From JAKPQE01 sp041397845 (GTDB lineage: Bacteria > Pseudomonadota > Alphaproteobacteria > Rhizobiales > JAKPQE01), in the NCBI GenBank assembly GCA_041397845.1, contig JAWKVW010000005.1, forward strand, positions 124,001 to 188,000: a stretch of 64,000 nucleotides of DNA, given 5' to 3'. Made by a program: the position numbers and the translations under genes. The notes under the pieces were generated by a model. That model was not told the origin of the DNA and did not search any database. It saw only the letters and a list, made by a program, of their open reading frames with translations. Below are positions 46,134 to 58,316 of the stretch, piece by piece. Numbering within the stretch: position 1 is the first letter of the stretch; each line of letters begins with the position of its first letter.

Positions 46134-46715
46134 TCAGCGTTCGATGGTGCCGGTGCGGCGGATCTTCTTCTGCAGCAGAAGCACGCCGTAGAGCAGCGCC
46201 TCGGCGGTCGGCGGGCAGCCCGGAACGTAGATGTCGACCGGAACGACGCGGTCGCAGCCACGAACCACCGAGTAGGAGTAGTGATAATAGCCGCCGCCAT
46301 TGGCGCAGGAGCCCATCGAGATGACGTAGCGCGGCTCCGGCATCTGGTCGTAGACCTTGCGGAAGGCGGGGGCCATCTTGTTGGTCAGCGTGCCGGCGAC
46401 GATGATGACGTCGGACTGGCGCGGGCTGGCGCGCGGGGCGAAGCCGAAGCGCTCGAAGTCGTAGCGCGGCATGGCGCCCTGGATCATCTCGACCGCGCAG
46501 CAGGCAAGGCCGAAGGTCATCCACATCAGCGAGCCGGTGCGGGCCCAGTTGATGAGCTCGTCGGTCGCGGTGACGACGAAGCCCTTGTCGGCGAGCTGGT
46601 CGTTGACGTCGAGGAAGAACGGATCGTCGGCGCCGACCGGCTTGCCGGTGCGCGGATCGACGATGCCCTTGGCGGCCGGCGCAACCAGCGGCTTGGAGCC
46701 CTCAATCAATCCCAT
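46134..46715 (-). CDS. nuoB: NADH-quinone oxidoreductase subunit B (cluster N2)
   Basis: 193 residues. NuoB carries cluster N2, which reduces quinone. FGLACCAVEMIQ near residue 68 has the unusual tandem Cys, SMGSCANGGGYYHYSYSVVR near 132 and YVPGCPPTAEALLYG near 163 supply the other ligands. The start MGLIEGSKPLVAP at 46713-46715 overlaps the nuoA end by 10 bases, which suggests coupling. Confidence 0.97.
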   Translation of the reverse strand: MGLIEGSKPLVAPAAKGIVDPRTGKPVGADDPFFLDVNDQLADKGFVVTATDELINWARTGSLMWMTFGLACCAVEMIQGAMPRYDFERFGFAPRASPRQSDVIIVAGTLTNKMAPAFRKVYDQMPEPRYVISMGSCANGGGYYHYSYSVVRGCDRVVPVDIYVPGCPPTAEALLYGVLLLQKKIRRTGTIER

Positions 46716-47068
46716 TCCAGAGCTCCCTTCTTCCATTCATAGACGAAGCCGATGGTCAGGATCGCAAGGAAGACCATCATCGACCAGAAGCCGAACCAGC
46801 CAACCGCCTTGAAGGCCACAGCCCAGGGGAACAGGAAGGCGACCTCGAGGTCGAAGATGATGAAGAGGATCGAGACGAGATAGAATCGAACGTCGAACTT
46901 CATGCGGGCGTCGTCGAACGCGTTGAAGCCGCATTCGTAAGCCGACAGCTTCTCGGGATCGGGCTTGGAATAGGCGACGAGGAACGGCGCCACCAGAAGC
47001 GCGATCGCGATGACGAGGGCTACGCCGATAAAGACGACGATCGGAAGATAATTCTGGAGCAGGTCCAC
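46706..47068 (-). CDS. nuoA: NADH-quinone oxidoreductase subunit A
   Basis: 120 residues with three membrane helices. YECGFNAFDDARMKFDVRFY near residue 42 contains the conserved Cys loop near the quinone tunnel. Translation most likely starts at the GTG at 47066-47068 (VDLLQNYLPIVVF); the next ATGs upstream give a non-family tail. First gene of the nuo operon; the 252 bases upstream should hold its promoter, though I see no clear box. Confidence 0.94.
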   Translation of the reverse strand: MDLLQNYLPIVVFIGVALVIAIALLVAPFLVAYSKPDPEKLSAYECGFNAFDDARMKFDVRFYLVSILFIIFDLEVAFLFPWAVAFKAVGWFGFWSMMVFLAILTIGFVYEWKKGALEWD

Positions 47069-47320
47069 TCTTCCACCTCCGATTCCGGTCCAGGCCACCG
47101 CGCCCGCTCGATCGGCACGCGGCATGCGACGGCGGGATTCGCCGGGACGCTTCGAGCCCGAGTGTAGACGACACGCCGCACGGATCAACGCGGCATGACG
47201 GACAGCCGAACCGGGGGCAGCCTTAGCCCACCACCACGGTCCATGCAAGTGCCAAGAGCATCCTCATTTTGACGAGGTTGCCAGACCCTCACCGGTTTTT
47301 GCAGACGCCTTCACAGGGGT

Positions 47321-48914
47321 TTATAAGGCTTTGCTAATGCACAAATTTCCGATTTGCGCGGAAATGCCGCCCCGGCCGGCGGCACGGCCCCGAATCGGCC
47401 TGTCGAAACGCCCTAGCGGGCGGTCGACGCGGACCTCGTTGATCGCGGTATCGGTATATTTCGAGCCGCGATAGACCAGCGAATGTCGAGGCGCATCCAT
47501 GTCGCGACGATCGTCCGGTCGAAATCGAGGAAGCCTGCGGCGTGCTGTCGTCGTCGAGCGTGATCTCGACAATATCGCCGCTGGAGAACTCCAGAGTCGT
47601 CGCGGACGCGGTTGTTTTTCCGTAGATATCGGCGGACTTGGCATAGCCGTTGGCGATGACGACGCGATCGACGCGTTTCGCCGTTGGAGACGAAGCGCAT
47701 CCCTCGCTGCCGTCGCCGCGCACGCCCTCGACCCAGGCGGTGCGGTCGCGGCCGTCGAGGACGTTGGCCGGGCCGTAGCTGTTGCCCTGCTGGCCGGAAA
47801 GGACCGTCGTAAGCAGACATTGGCGATCGGTCCGCTGCTGTGCGGGCGCAGGCCATGCCACTGGATTTCCGGCGGCGGGGCGTGCGAGACGGCCGGCGAT
47901 GCGGCGGCGGACGGCGGCGGTACCCGGCCGGCCGGAGCCCCCGGAGGCGTTCTCGAAGTTCCGCAAGGCGGGCCTCGGCGATGACGCGGAAGCGGCCGTT
48001 CGAGGAACTCGTTCAGGTAGCTGCGGTAAGCGCGCGCTGCCGGACTTTCGACGCTCGTCCAGAACGCCAGATCCTGGCTGGCGGCATCCGTCGCCGGCAC
48101 TGCCGTCGCGGCCGGCGGCGTGCTCGCGCCGGGGACGAGCGAGGCTCGCCACCGCCGAGGAGCCATAGACGAAGGGCTCCTGACGCCGCCCCGTCGTCTC
48201 GAGGACGGCATCGCGAACCCGGCCGAACATCAGGCGGATATCAAGCCCGGGTGTCGGCAGGTTGGCGACGAGGGCGCGGGTGAACGGGCTGTTGGCGCCG
48301 TCGCCGTCCTCGGCCACCGAGCCGGCCTTGGCGGCATAGGCAACGAGGGTGTCGCCGGCCGGCTCGACGCGGGCAAGGCCGCGGCCGATCGAGCGGGTCG
48401 AGCCGGAGGTGACGGCCATCTGCGCGGCGAGCGGGTTGTCCCGGCAGGCATCAAGAATGACGAGGCGCAGGCGGCGGGCCGGCTCGATGGCGGAAAGAAC
48501 CCAGTCGAGCGGCAGCGCCTCATACGGCACGTCCTGATCGCTCTGCAGCCTGGCATCGACCGGCACGATGTAATTGACGCCGCCGACCTCCATGCCGTGG
48601 CCGGCATAAAAGACCAGCGCGACATCCGAATCGCGGGCGGTGCGGGCAAAGGTGCGCAAGGTCTCGCGCAGGTCGGCGAAGGTCTGGTCGAGCCGGACCT
48701 CGACGGCGTCAAAGCCGATCGCTTTCAGCGTCTCGGCGATGGTCCTTGCATCATTGGCGGGATTGGGCAGCGGCCGGGTCGCCTGATAGGCGCTGTTGCC
48801 GATGACCAGCGCGACGCGCCGTTCGGCCTGGGCTGCGCCGACACCGGCGATGACGATCACCAGCATGACCAAGACGGCGAACACCGCGTCGCGAATCGTC
48901 GTTGCTGCGAACAT
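47321..48914 (-). CDS. Exported caspase-like (C14) protein with C-terminal discoidin-like domain (several apparent frameshifts)
   Basis: About 530 residues if repaired. A signal peptide (VLVMLVIVIAGVGAAQA) precedes a caspase-fold domain, RRVALVIGNSAYQATRPLPN, with the catalytic His in VFYAGHGMEVGG near residue 105 and the Cys in LVILDACRDNPLA near 150. After about residue 256 the frame changes near 48145, 47995, 47700, 47540 and 47490. The pieces AFWTSVESPAARAYRSYLNE, YGPANVLDGRDRTAWVEG, VVIANGYAKSADIYGK and VYRGSKYTDTAINEVRV belong to a linker and a discoidin-like, glycan-binding-type domain. It is a lone gene between tRNA-Asp and nuoA. It may be a real pseudogene or suffer from consensus errors. 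Confidence 0.78.
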
Positions 48915-49099
48915 CGGTCCCCTGCCCCTGCACGCTCCGTACTGGCCAGAGCCTAAGAACGGCACCGGCGGGGCGCAAGGGCATTGGCACGACCGGAGGA
49001 ACGCATCTGGCGCATGGCCGGCGACGGCGCCATTGCGCCATGCCGCAACCGCGCAGCGGGCGGCGCCATTCGATCATTCTGAATTTTCAGGAGAAGGAA

Positions 49100-49176
49100 T
49101 GGCGGGAGTGACGGGGCTCGAACCCGCGACCTCCGGCGTGACAGGCCGGCACTCTAACCAACTGAGCTACACCCCC
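49100..49176 (-). tRNA. tRNA-Asp (GTC)
   Basis: 77 bases including an encoded CCA. The acceptor stem GGGGGTG pairs with CACTCCC (one G-U), the anticodon loop reads CTGTCAC (anticodon GTC), and the T arm has GGTTCGAGCC. Confidence 0.96.
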
Positions 49177-49402
49177 GCACGGGCGGCGTTGCCGCCGTGA
49201 AGTGGCGGTGAATTACGGCACGTCGGCGCCCAAGTCAAGCGTTCCGGAACAAGGAAATTCCGATCGCTGCGGACGGGCGTCCGGATCGCCCGGAAAACCT
49301 TCATATCGGCGAAAAGAAAATGTCACACAACGAGGTGGAGCGCGCCGGGACGGCTGCTTAAACGGCTGTGCTTCAGGGAAAACGAGTCGGAGACCGGGGG
49401 TC

Positions 49403-49478
49403 TGGTGGGCGGTGACGGGTTCGAACCGCCGACCCTCTGGGTGTAAACCAGATGCTCTTCCAGCTGAGCTAACCGCCC
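49403..49478 (-). tRNA. tRNA-Val (TAC)
   Basis: 76 bases with encoded CCA. The acceptor stem GGGCGGT pairs with ACCGCCC, the anticodon loop TTTACAC gives anticodon TAC, and the T arm has GGTTCGAACC. It lies 226 bases upstream of tRNA-Asp on the same strand; the gap shows no other gene. Confidence 0.96.
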
Positions 49479-49602
49479 GACGGGCCGGAAATCTAGTGGG
49501 TTTTCCGGAACATGGGAATGCGTAAACGGCAACCTGGCGGCGATTTCGGCGCCGCGGGCGAGACCGCGCCACCACCTGCGCAGAACAGGGCTCGGCGCCA
49601 AG

Positions 49603-49628
49603 AAAAACCCCGCGCCATGGCGCGGGGC
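49603..49628 (-). terminator. Terminator of hupB
   Basis: CCCCGCGCC-AT-GGCGCGGGG (49608-49627) is a 9-bp stem, followed on the minus strand by TTTTT (49603-49607). It lies 100 bases beyond the hupB stop. Confidence 0.85.
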
Positions 49629-49727
49629 CTTCTGAATTCCGACTGGCCTTCCCTGCCCCGTCGCATCCACTGGATCGCCGGGGGTTGCGGCAATCCGGGA
49701 CGGGGAACGCCGAAAACGCTTGCCAGA

Positions 49728-50000
49728 TCAGGCAATCGCGTCCTTGAGGCCCTTGCCGGCCTTGAACTTCGGCGACTTGGAAGCCGGGATCTGCATCGGC
49801 TCGCCAGTGCGCGGATTGCGGCCCTGGCTGGCGGCGCGGGTGGCCACCGAGAAGTTGCCGAAGCCGGTGATCCGGACCTCGTCACCACCCTTCAGGGCAG
49901 CGGTGATCGCGTCGAAAACGGCGTCGACGGCCTTGCCGGCATCAGCCTTGGTCACGCCGGCGTTGTCGGCGACAGCCGCAATGAGTTCGCTTTTGTTCAT
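49728..50000 (-). CDS. hupB: Nucleoid protein HU
   Basis: 90 residues. HU bends DNA and structures the nucleoid. MNKSELIAAVADNAGVTKAD forms the dimerisation helices, ITGFGNFSVATRAASQGRNP leads into the DNA-binding arm, and GEPMQIPASKSPKFKAGKGL is the arm and C-terminal helix. Position directly downstream of lon is usual for the class. A separate promoter in 50001-50314 is likely because a lon terminator lies there. Confidence 0.97.
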   Translation of the reverse strand: MNKSELIAAVADNAGVTKADAGKAVDAVFDAITAALKGGDEVRITGFGNFSVATRAASQGRNPRTGEPMQIPASKSPKFKAGKGLKDAIA

Positions 50001-50277
50001 CTTTCAACATCCCTATTCGGACGAACGCGGCTCTCGATTCGACCACGCTCGAGGATTTGCGCAAATTCGATGGTTTCCGATCCGAAAGCAAGCTGAAAAT
50101 GGCGGAATTCCGCGCTTTTTTCCAGCCCGGAGACCTTTGGAACCGAAGTCCCGGGAGTGGCCCCGGCAGGCCGTTTGGTGCTTTGCAGATCGAACGGGCG
50201 CCGTCTCATCGACGACGCCCGTCCAAACCGATCCGCCTTTTACCCGAGCCTGCGGCCGGCGCAAGCCCGAAACGACT

Positions 50278-50299
50278 GCCGGCGGCGATTTCCGCCGGC
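50278..50299 (-). terminator. Hairpin downstream of lon, probable terminator
   Basis: GCCGGCGG (50278-50285) pairs with CCGCCGGC (50292-50299). The minus-strand tail AGTCGTTTC is only mildly T-rich. Another GC-rich dyad lies at 50195-50221. No gene is visible in 50001-50314. Confidence 0.45.
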
Positions 50300-50314
50300 G
50301 GCGCGACCATTTAG

Positions 50315-52741
<2,427 letters not shown>

Positions 52742-52928
52742 GTTCGTTTCCTTGTTCTCACGCCACCCTGACACGGCTCGATTGCCCATGCCGGAGAGGC
52801 TGACGCGAAGGGTACAGGCTACGCGGCGCTCGAACTCGACACGCCGGTACGCGGCGCACAAACATGTGTCACGCCCCGGCCCGCCGGCCGGTTGCGCCCT
52901 TCTGGAGCCAACCTTACGTGGGTCGGGG

Positions 52929-52960
52929 CGCCGGCGGTGTCAAGGTCGATACCGCCGGCG
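52929..52960 (-). other. Strong hairpin just after clpX
   Basis: CGCCGGCGGT (52929-52938) and ACCGCCGGCG (52951-52960) form a perfect 10-bp stem starting 6 bases after the clpX stop. No T run follows, so it may stabilise the 3' end or attenuate rather than terminate. Confidence 0.5.
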
Positions 52961-52965
52961 TTCGA

Positions 52966-54221
52966 TCAGGCATTCGTGCCGGTTTCTTCGGCGCGATCGG
53001 CATAGATGTAGAGCGGACGGGCCTTGCCCAGCACGACATCGGCAGATGACGACTTCCTCACGCCTTCCATGCTCGGCAGGTCGAACATGGTGTCGAGCAG
53101 GATCGCTTCCATGATCGAGCGCAGGCCACGGGCGCCGGTCTTCCTCTCGATCGCCTTCCTGGCGATCTCCTTGAGGGCATCCTCGGGAAGGACAGGCTGA
53201 CGTCCTCCATCTCGAACAGGCGCTGGTACTGCTTGACGAGCGCGTTCTTCGGCTCGGTCAGGATCTGGATCAGCGCCACTTCGTCGAGATCGCCAAGGGT
53301 GGCGACCACCGGCAGACGGCCGACGAATTCCGGGATGAGGCCGAACTTCAGCAGATCCTCGGGCTCGACCTCACGGAACAGCTCGCCGGTGCGGCGCTCT
53401 TCCGCCTGACCTTGGCGCCGAAGCCGATCGAGGTGGTGTGGCCGCGATCGGAAATGATCTTCTCGAGGCCGGAGAAGGCGCCGCCGCAGATGAACAGGAT
53501 GTTGGTCGTGTCGACCTGCAGGAATTCCTGCTGCGGGTGCTTGCGGCCGCCCTGCGGCGGGACGCTGGCAACCGTGCCTTCCATGATCTTCAGGAGCGCC
53601 TGCTGCACGCCCTCGCCCGACACGTCGCGGGTGATCGAGGGGTTGTCGGACTTGCGGCTGATCTTGTCGACCTCGTCGATGTAGACGATGCCGCGCTGGG
53701 CACGCTCGACATTGTAATCCGCGGCCTCAGCAGCTTCAGGATGATGTTCTCGACGTCCTCGCCGACATAGCCGACCTCGGTCAGCGTCGTCGCATCAGCC
53801 ATCGTGAAGGCACGTCGAGGATGCGGGCGAGCGTCTGGGCGAGCAGCGTCTTGCCGCAACCGGTCGGGCCGATCAGCAGGATGTTCGACTTGGCCAGTTC
53901 CACGTCGTTGTTCTTGGCGGCGTGGTTCAGGCGCTTGTAGTGGTTGTGCACGGCGACAGAGAGGACGCGCTTGGCGTGGGCCTGGCCGATCACATAGTCG
54001 TCGAGGACGCGGCAGATCTCCAGCGGCGTCGGGATGCCATCGCGCGACTTGACCAGCGAAGACTTGTTCTCCTCGCGGATGATGTCCATGCACAACTCGA
54101 CGCACTCGTCGCAGATGAACACAGTCGGACCCGCGATGAGCTTGCGCACCTCGTGCTGGCTCTTGCCGCAAAACGAGCAGTAGAGCGTGTTCTTCGAGTC
54201 GCTGCCGGCGGACTTGCTCAT
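52966..54221 (-). CDS. clpX: ClpX ATPase, specificity subunit of ClpXP (four apparent one-base deletions)
   Basis: About 420 residues if repaired. ClpX unfolds substrates for ClpP and is essential in several alphaproteobacteria because of CtrA turnover. The zinc domain has YCSFCGKSQHEVRKL and ICDECVELC, Walker A is GPTGCGKTLLAQTLA near 120, and Walker B is GIVYIDEVDKISRKS. Frame breaks occur near 53808, 53729, 53411 and 53186. Adding one base at each restores the expected protein through FTMADATTLTE, AADYNVERAQRG, ERRTGELFREVEPED and IMEAILLDTMFDLPSMEG to the end ADRAEETGTNA. Confidence 0.93.
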
Positions 54222-54440
54222 TCGATCGGACTCCGTTTCCTGAGGGAAGCGAGACTGCTCCCTTTCGGGGTCGAATACCCCGTTTATAGAATTTAATGCC
54301 TCTCTCGTCGATCACCACCGAAGCATGTTCCGGGCCAGCCGCCCTTCCTGCTCCGCCCCGTCGGACGAGAGTCGGTCCGAACAATCGTATCGGACAAAGA
54401 TTCAAGAGATACTTAACGACCGGCGGCCGGTTTTCCAGCC

Positions 54441-54476
54441 CGAAAAGAATGTCGGCGCGAAGAGCCCGCGCCGACA
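54441..54476 (-). terminator. Terminator of clpP
   Basis: TGTCGGCGCG (54450-54459) pairs perfectly with CGCGCCGACA (54467-54476). On the minus strand TTCTTTTC follows. It lies between clpP and clpX, so clpX probably has its own promoter in 54222-54440. Confidence 0.8.
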
Positions 54477-54507
54477 CCGTTTCATTGGTCGCAAAGACGT
54501 CACAGAC

Positions 54508-55152
54508 TCAGTTCTTTTCCGCCTCGCCGCCATCCTCGAGCGCGGCGCGGGTCGTGATAACCTCGTCGATGAGGCCGAATTCCTTGGCCTGGTCGGCGGT
54601 CATGAAATAATCACGGTCGAGCGTGCGCTCGATCGTCTCGTAATTCTGACCGGTGTGCTCGACATAGATTTCGTTCAGGCGACGCTTCATCTTGACGATG
54701 TCTTCGGCGTGACGCTCGATGTCGGACGCCTGGCCCTGGAAGCCGCCGGACGGCTGATGGACCATGATGCGGGCATTCGGCACGGCGAAGCGGTGATCCT
54801 TCTCGCCGGCGCACAGCAGCAGCGAACCCATGGACGCGGCCTGGCCGATGCAGAGCGTCGAGACGGCGGGGCGAATGAACTTCATCGTGTCATAGATCGC
54901 CATGCCGGACGTCACCACGCCACCCGGCGAGTTGATGTACATGTTGATCTCTTTCTTCGGATTGTCTGCCTCCAGAAAGAGCAACTGCGCAACGATCAGG
55001 CTCGCCATGTGGTCCTCGATCGGACCGGTGACGAAAATGATGCGCTCCTTGAGCAGGCGCGAGAAGATGTCGTAGGCGCGCTCGCCGCGATTGGTCTGCT
55101 CGACTACCATCGGCACGAGCTGGTTGGTGAGAATGTCGACCGGATCCTTCAT
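54508..55152 (-). CDS. clpP: ATP-dependent Clp protease proteolytic subunit
   Basis: 214 residues. The catalytic Ser lies in GQAASMGSLLL near residue 103, His in RIMVHQPSGGFQG near 128 and Asp in ERTLDRDYFMTADQA near 177. It forms the chamber used with ClpX and ClpA. The start MKDPVDILTNQLVP at 55150-55152 fits family length; the frame is open upstream but not conserved-looking. It is divergent from the SHMT-like gene; 55153-55392 should hold both promoters. Confidence 0.96.
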   Translation of the reverse strand: MKDPVDILTNQLVPMVVEQTNRGERAYDIFSRLLKERIIFVTGPIEDHMASLIVAQLLFLEADNPKKEINMYINSPGGVVTSGMAIYDTMKFIRPAVSTLCIGQAASMGSLLLCAGEKDHRFAVPNARIMVHQPSGGFQGQASDIERHAEDIVKMKRRLNEIYVEHTGQNYETIERTLDRDYFMTADQAKEFGLIDEVITTRAALEDGGEAEKN

Positions 55153-55392
55153 GGGGCTCTTTCCTGATGTGGTCGCCGTTGCGGCGGGCGGGAAATCGTT
55201 CGGCGGACATAAAAGCCGACACGCGTTGTCAAACCGTTTCGATTCGTGACAATAGCCCGCGTCCATCGGCGCGCAAGGCTGACTGGCAGCCCGAGCCATC
55301 GTCGGCACGCCTCAGATAGGGTCGATTTTCCAGAAAGCGAGATGGAGGGTTGCGGCAAAACCCGGATTTCCGGGGCGAGCGCGCATGCGACG

Positions 55393-56666
55393 ATGACCGT
55401 CGCCGGCACGGTCGAGGCATCGGTCGCGGGGGCCGGCAGCGACGCGCTCGAGGCCGCTGTACGGGCTGCCGTCTGGCGCAGGAGCTGCGGCGGGACCGCA
55501 GATCGCTCGGTCTCGACGCGGCCGCCAACGTCATGAACCCGAAGGCCGCGGCGTTCCTTTCCAGCTCGCTCGGCACGCGGCCGAGTCTTGGCCATCCGGC
55601 GCCAAATACGAGCCGGGCATGGAGGACGGCGACCGCCTCGAGGGTGATTGCCGAGGGCTGGTGCGGCGCCTGTTCGGCGCGCGCTTTGCCGAGCTGCGGG
55701 TGCCGTCCGGCGCCATCGCCAATCTCTATGCCTTCCTTGCGACGACGAAGCCGGGCGACACCATCATCGCGTTCGGTCCTCGAGGCGGGCGGCCATGTGA
55801 CCCATCACGCGGCCGGTGCCGCCGGCCTCGTCGGGCTCAAGACCCATCCGGTTCCGTTCGACGGGCGCGCATGGCGATCGACATTGACCGGCTCGCGGTT
55901 GACGCGGAGCGATTGCGGCCGGCACTGATCGCGGTCGCCGGCAGTCTCTGCTCTATCCCTATGACGTCGCGGCGGTGCGCGAGATCGCCGACCGGGTCGG
56001 CGCCAGGGTGCTTTACGACGCCGCGCACATGGGCGGTCTCGTACCGGCGGCATGTTCCAGGCGCCGCTCGCCGAAAGTGCCCATCTGATGACGATGTCGA
56101 CCTACAAGGCCCGGCGGGCCGCCGTCCAGGGCTGGTGCTGACCAGCGACCCTGCCCTTGCCGGAAAGCTCGACGCCATCGCCTTTCCCGGCCTTACCGCC
56201 AACACGGACCTTGCGCGCACGGCGGCACTGGCGATCGCGACGCTCGACCTCATCGAGCATGGCGCGGCTTACGGGCAGATGTCATTGCCAATGCCCGGGC
56301 GCTCAGGCGGCTGCTCGAGGAGAACATCCCGGTGCATTTCGCCGAAGGCCGCGAGGTCACGGATTCGCACCATCTGGCGATCCGTTCAGCCAATTTCGGC
56401 GGCGCCAACGCGCTGCCGTTGCCCGGCTGGCCGAAGCGCGGATCTATCTCTGCGGCATCCGGCTGCCGATCGCGGCCATAGACGGCGACATGAACGGACT
56501 GCGGCTCGGCACGCGTCAGCCCGCTGGGGCATGACGCCGGCGGACATGCCGGCGATTGCCCGTCTCATCGCCGCAGGGCTTCGCGGGAGCCGAGGAAGCG
56601 GCCGCGATCGCGGCCGACGTCATCGCCCTGCGCCACCCGTTCCAGACCGTCGGCTTCGTGCGGTAG
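55393..56666 (+). pseudogene. SHMT-like PLP-dependent enzyme gene, multiple frameshifts (copy 1)
   Basis: Across alternating frames one protein of about 425 residues can be read: NVMNPKAAAFLSSSLGTRPS, FGARFAELRVPSGAIANLYA, AFLATTKPGDTIIAFG, MAIDIDRLAVDAERLRPALI, the PLP-lysine region STYKA, LVLTSDPALAGKLDAIAFPG, DLARTAALAIATLDLIEHGA and the end ALRHPFQTVGFVR. This is the serine-hydroxymethyltransferase-like branch of fold type I enzymes, not the housekeeping GlyA. At least eight indels break it. They may be decay or consensus errors. It is the only sizeable plus-strand gene in the second half of the window. The start is uncertain. Confidence 0.7.
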
Positions 56667-56748
56667 GCGGGGAAATCGTTCCGGCAGGCATAAATGCCGA
56701 CAGGCGTGGTCAAACTGTTTCGATAACCACGCTCCGGCGGCGAATCGC

Positions 56749-57645
56749 TCAGTGAACCGACGGGCCCGAACGCCGGCCCTCCAGCTCCGGTGACAGGATG
56801 AACGCCCCTGACCGCCGCGACGACATCCCCGGGGTTGAGCAGGATCCGGCGATGCCCCAGCCGCTCAGTCTCGATGAGTCGTGCCAGGGCCATCGCTCCG
56901 CGAGCGCCGGCGGGCGTTGGCAATGTCGATTTCCTTGTCGTCGCGATCGTGGGATGATGAGCGTCGGCACCGCGAAATCGGAACGAAAGACGTCATCCCA
57001 GTCGCGCCCTATGTTGCCGGCGCTCGCCGCATATTTTGTCGAGGCATAGCGGCGCATGGCGGCGATCGTCCGGCGCGGGATGGCGAGGGCGTCGGCGAAC
57101 TTCCTGCTCGGTCACCGTGACGATGTCGAGTGCCGGCGACAGGAAGGCGATCTGCGTCGCGAGCAGGATCGAGGACGCGATGACCACGCCCCTGCCCCCA
57201 TCGAGTGGCCGATGATGCAGTCGACCGGCCCGACCGTCGCGAGCGCCGCCAGGATCGTGTCGGCCCACTCAGTGACGGAGACCGTGCGGCCCGGCGAGTT
57301 GCCGTGGGCGAGGACGTCATGGGCGACCACCCGAAATCCCGCATCGACCAGCGGATTGATGAAGTTGACGAAACAGGTGGCGGTCGCGGTCCAGCCGTGG
57401 ACCAGGAGGACGATGGGGTCACCCGAACGTCCCCAGCTATAGCCGGCGAGTTCCGGTCCGCCGTCCATCGGAATGGCAAAGCGCGTGGCGTCGGCCAGCA
57501 TCTCGTGCTCGATGTCGCGCCACCGCCGCGAGTGGGGCGGTGTCGTGAACAGCCGCTCCGCCACCCGCACCGCGAGGAGAGCCGGCACGATGCGGCTGGC
57601 AGCGGCGAAGAACAGCCTCAGCGGCGTGAGAAAAAGAGGCGACAT
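56749..57645 (-). pseudogene. Alpha/beta hydrolase, several frameshifts (copy 1)
   Basis: About 298 residues if repaired. An N-terminal hydrophobic segment is followed by PIVLLVHGWTATATCFVNFI (oxyanion region) near residue 70, the nucleophile elbow IIGHSMGAG near 130, and a C-terminal ERLGHRRILLNP with the catalytic His. After GHSMGAG the frame shifts by loss of one C (near 57189) compared with copy 2, and again near 57105 and 56940-56890. The substrate is unknown. It is convergent with the SHMT-like gene (83 bases between stops). Confidence 0.72.
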
Positions 57646-57779
57646 GGATGACCACCGGGTTTCGGGACGGCCATCTATACCCTGTTCAACCCATTGAATA
57701 AACTAGGCTATTCATTGATTTTCGGCATAGCATTCATTTGCAACCATCGTCAGGCGCAGCCCGTTTTTGGCAGCGCCTC

Positions 57780-57873
57780 TCAGGTCAGCTCAGCTCCTTC
57801 CCGGCCAGCGACAGCGCGTCAAGCAAGGTCGGCACGATGTGATCAGCCGGGATCTTCTCGAGGACGCCGAGGG
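57780..57873 (-). pseudogene. Duplicated 3' end of the SulP gene
   Basis: These 94 bases repeat the last 30 or so codons of the intact SulP gene (59252-59346) with a few substitutions and small indels, and stop abruptly at GCCGAGGG where SHMT-like sequence begins. It has no start and is a duplication relic. Confidence 0.85.
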
Positions 57874-58316
57874 ACTGGTCCGGCGGCTATTCGGCGCGCG
57901 CGTTGCCGTGCTGCGGGCGCCGCCCGACGCCATCACGCCAGTCTGTATGCCTTCCTTGCGACAACGAAGCCGGGCGACACGATCATGACGTTCGGTCCAG
58001 AGGCAGGAAGCCGTGTGACCCATCACGCAGCCGGTGCCGCGATCTTGTCGGTCTTAGATCCATCCGGTTCCGTTCGACAGAGGCGCACATGTCTATCGAC
58101 ATCGACCGGCTCGCGGTTGCGAAGCGGAGTCGCTGTCGGTGGGCATTTGGTCACGGTCGCTGGCAATCTCTGTCTCTACCCTTATGACGCCATGGACATG
58201 CAGGTGATTGCCCTCCTCATCGCCGCGGGACTTCGCGGAAGCCGGGAAAGCGACCTTGATCGTGGCCGATCGCAACCCTGCGCAAACCGTTCCAGACGGT
58301 TGGCTTCGTGCGGTAG
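57866..58316 (+). pseudogene. SHMT-like gene fragment (copy 2, internally deleted)
   Basis: Sequence from LVRRLFGAR, TTKPGDT and VTHHAAGAA through NLCLYPYDA is followed directly by LIAAGLRG and the end TVGFVR of the same gene. About 560 bases of the middle, including the PLP-lysine block, are missing relative to copy 1. Further indels break every frame, so no functional enzyme is possible. Confidence 0.82.

Larger units (their letters stand above)
55650..57873. repeat. Tandem duplication, unit 1 (about 2.2 kb)
   Basis: It contains most of the SHMT-like gene, the hydrolase and the last 94 bases of a SulP gene. GCCGAGGG occurs at its left end (55650-55657), at the junction (57866-57873) and at the matching point in intact sulP (59339-59346). 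Confidence 0.85.
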
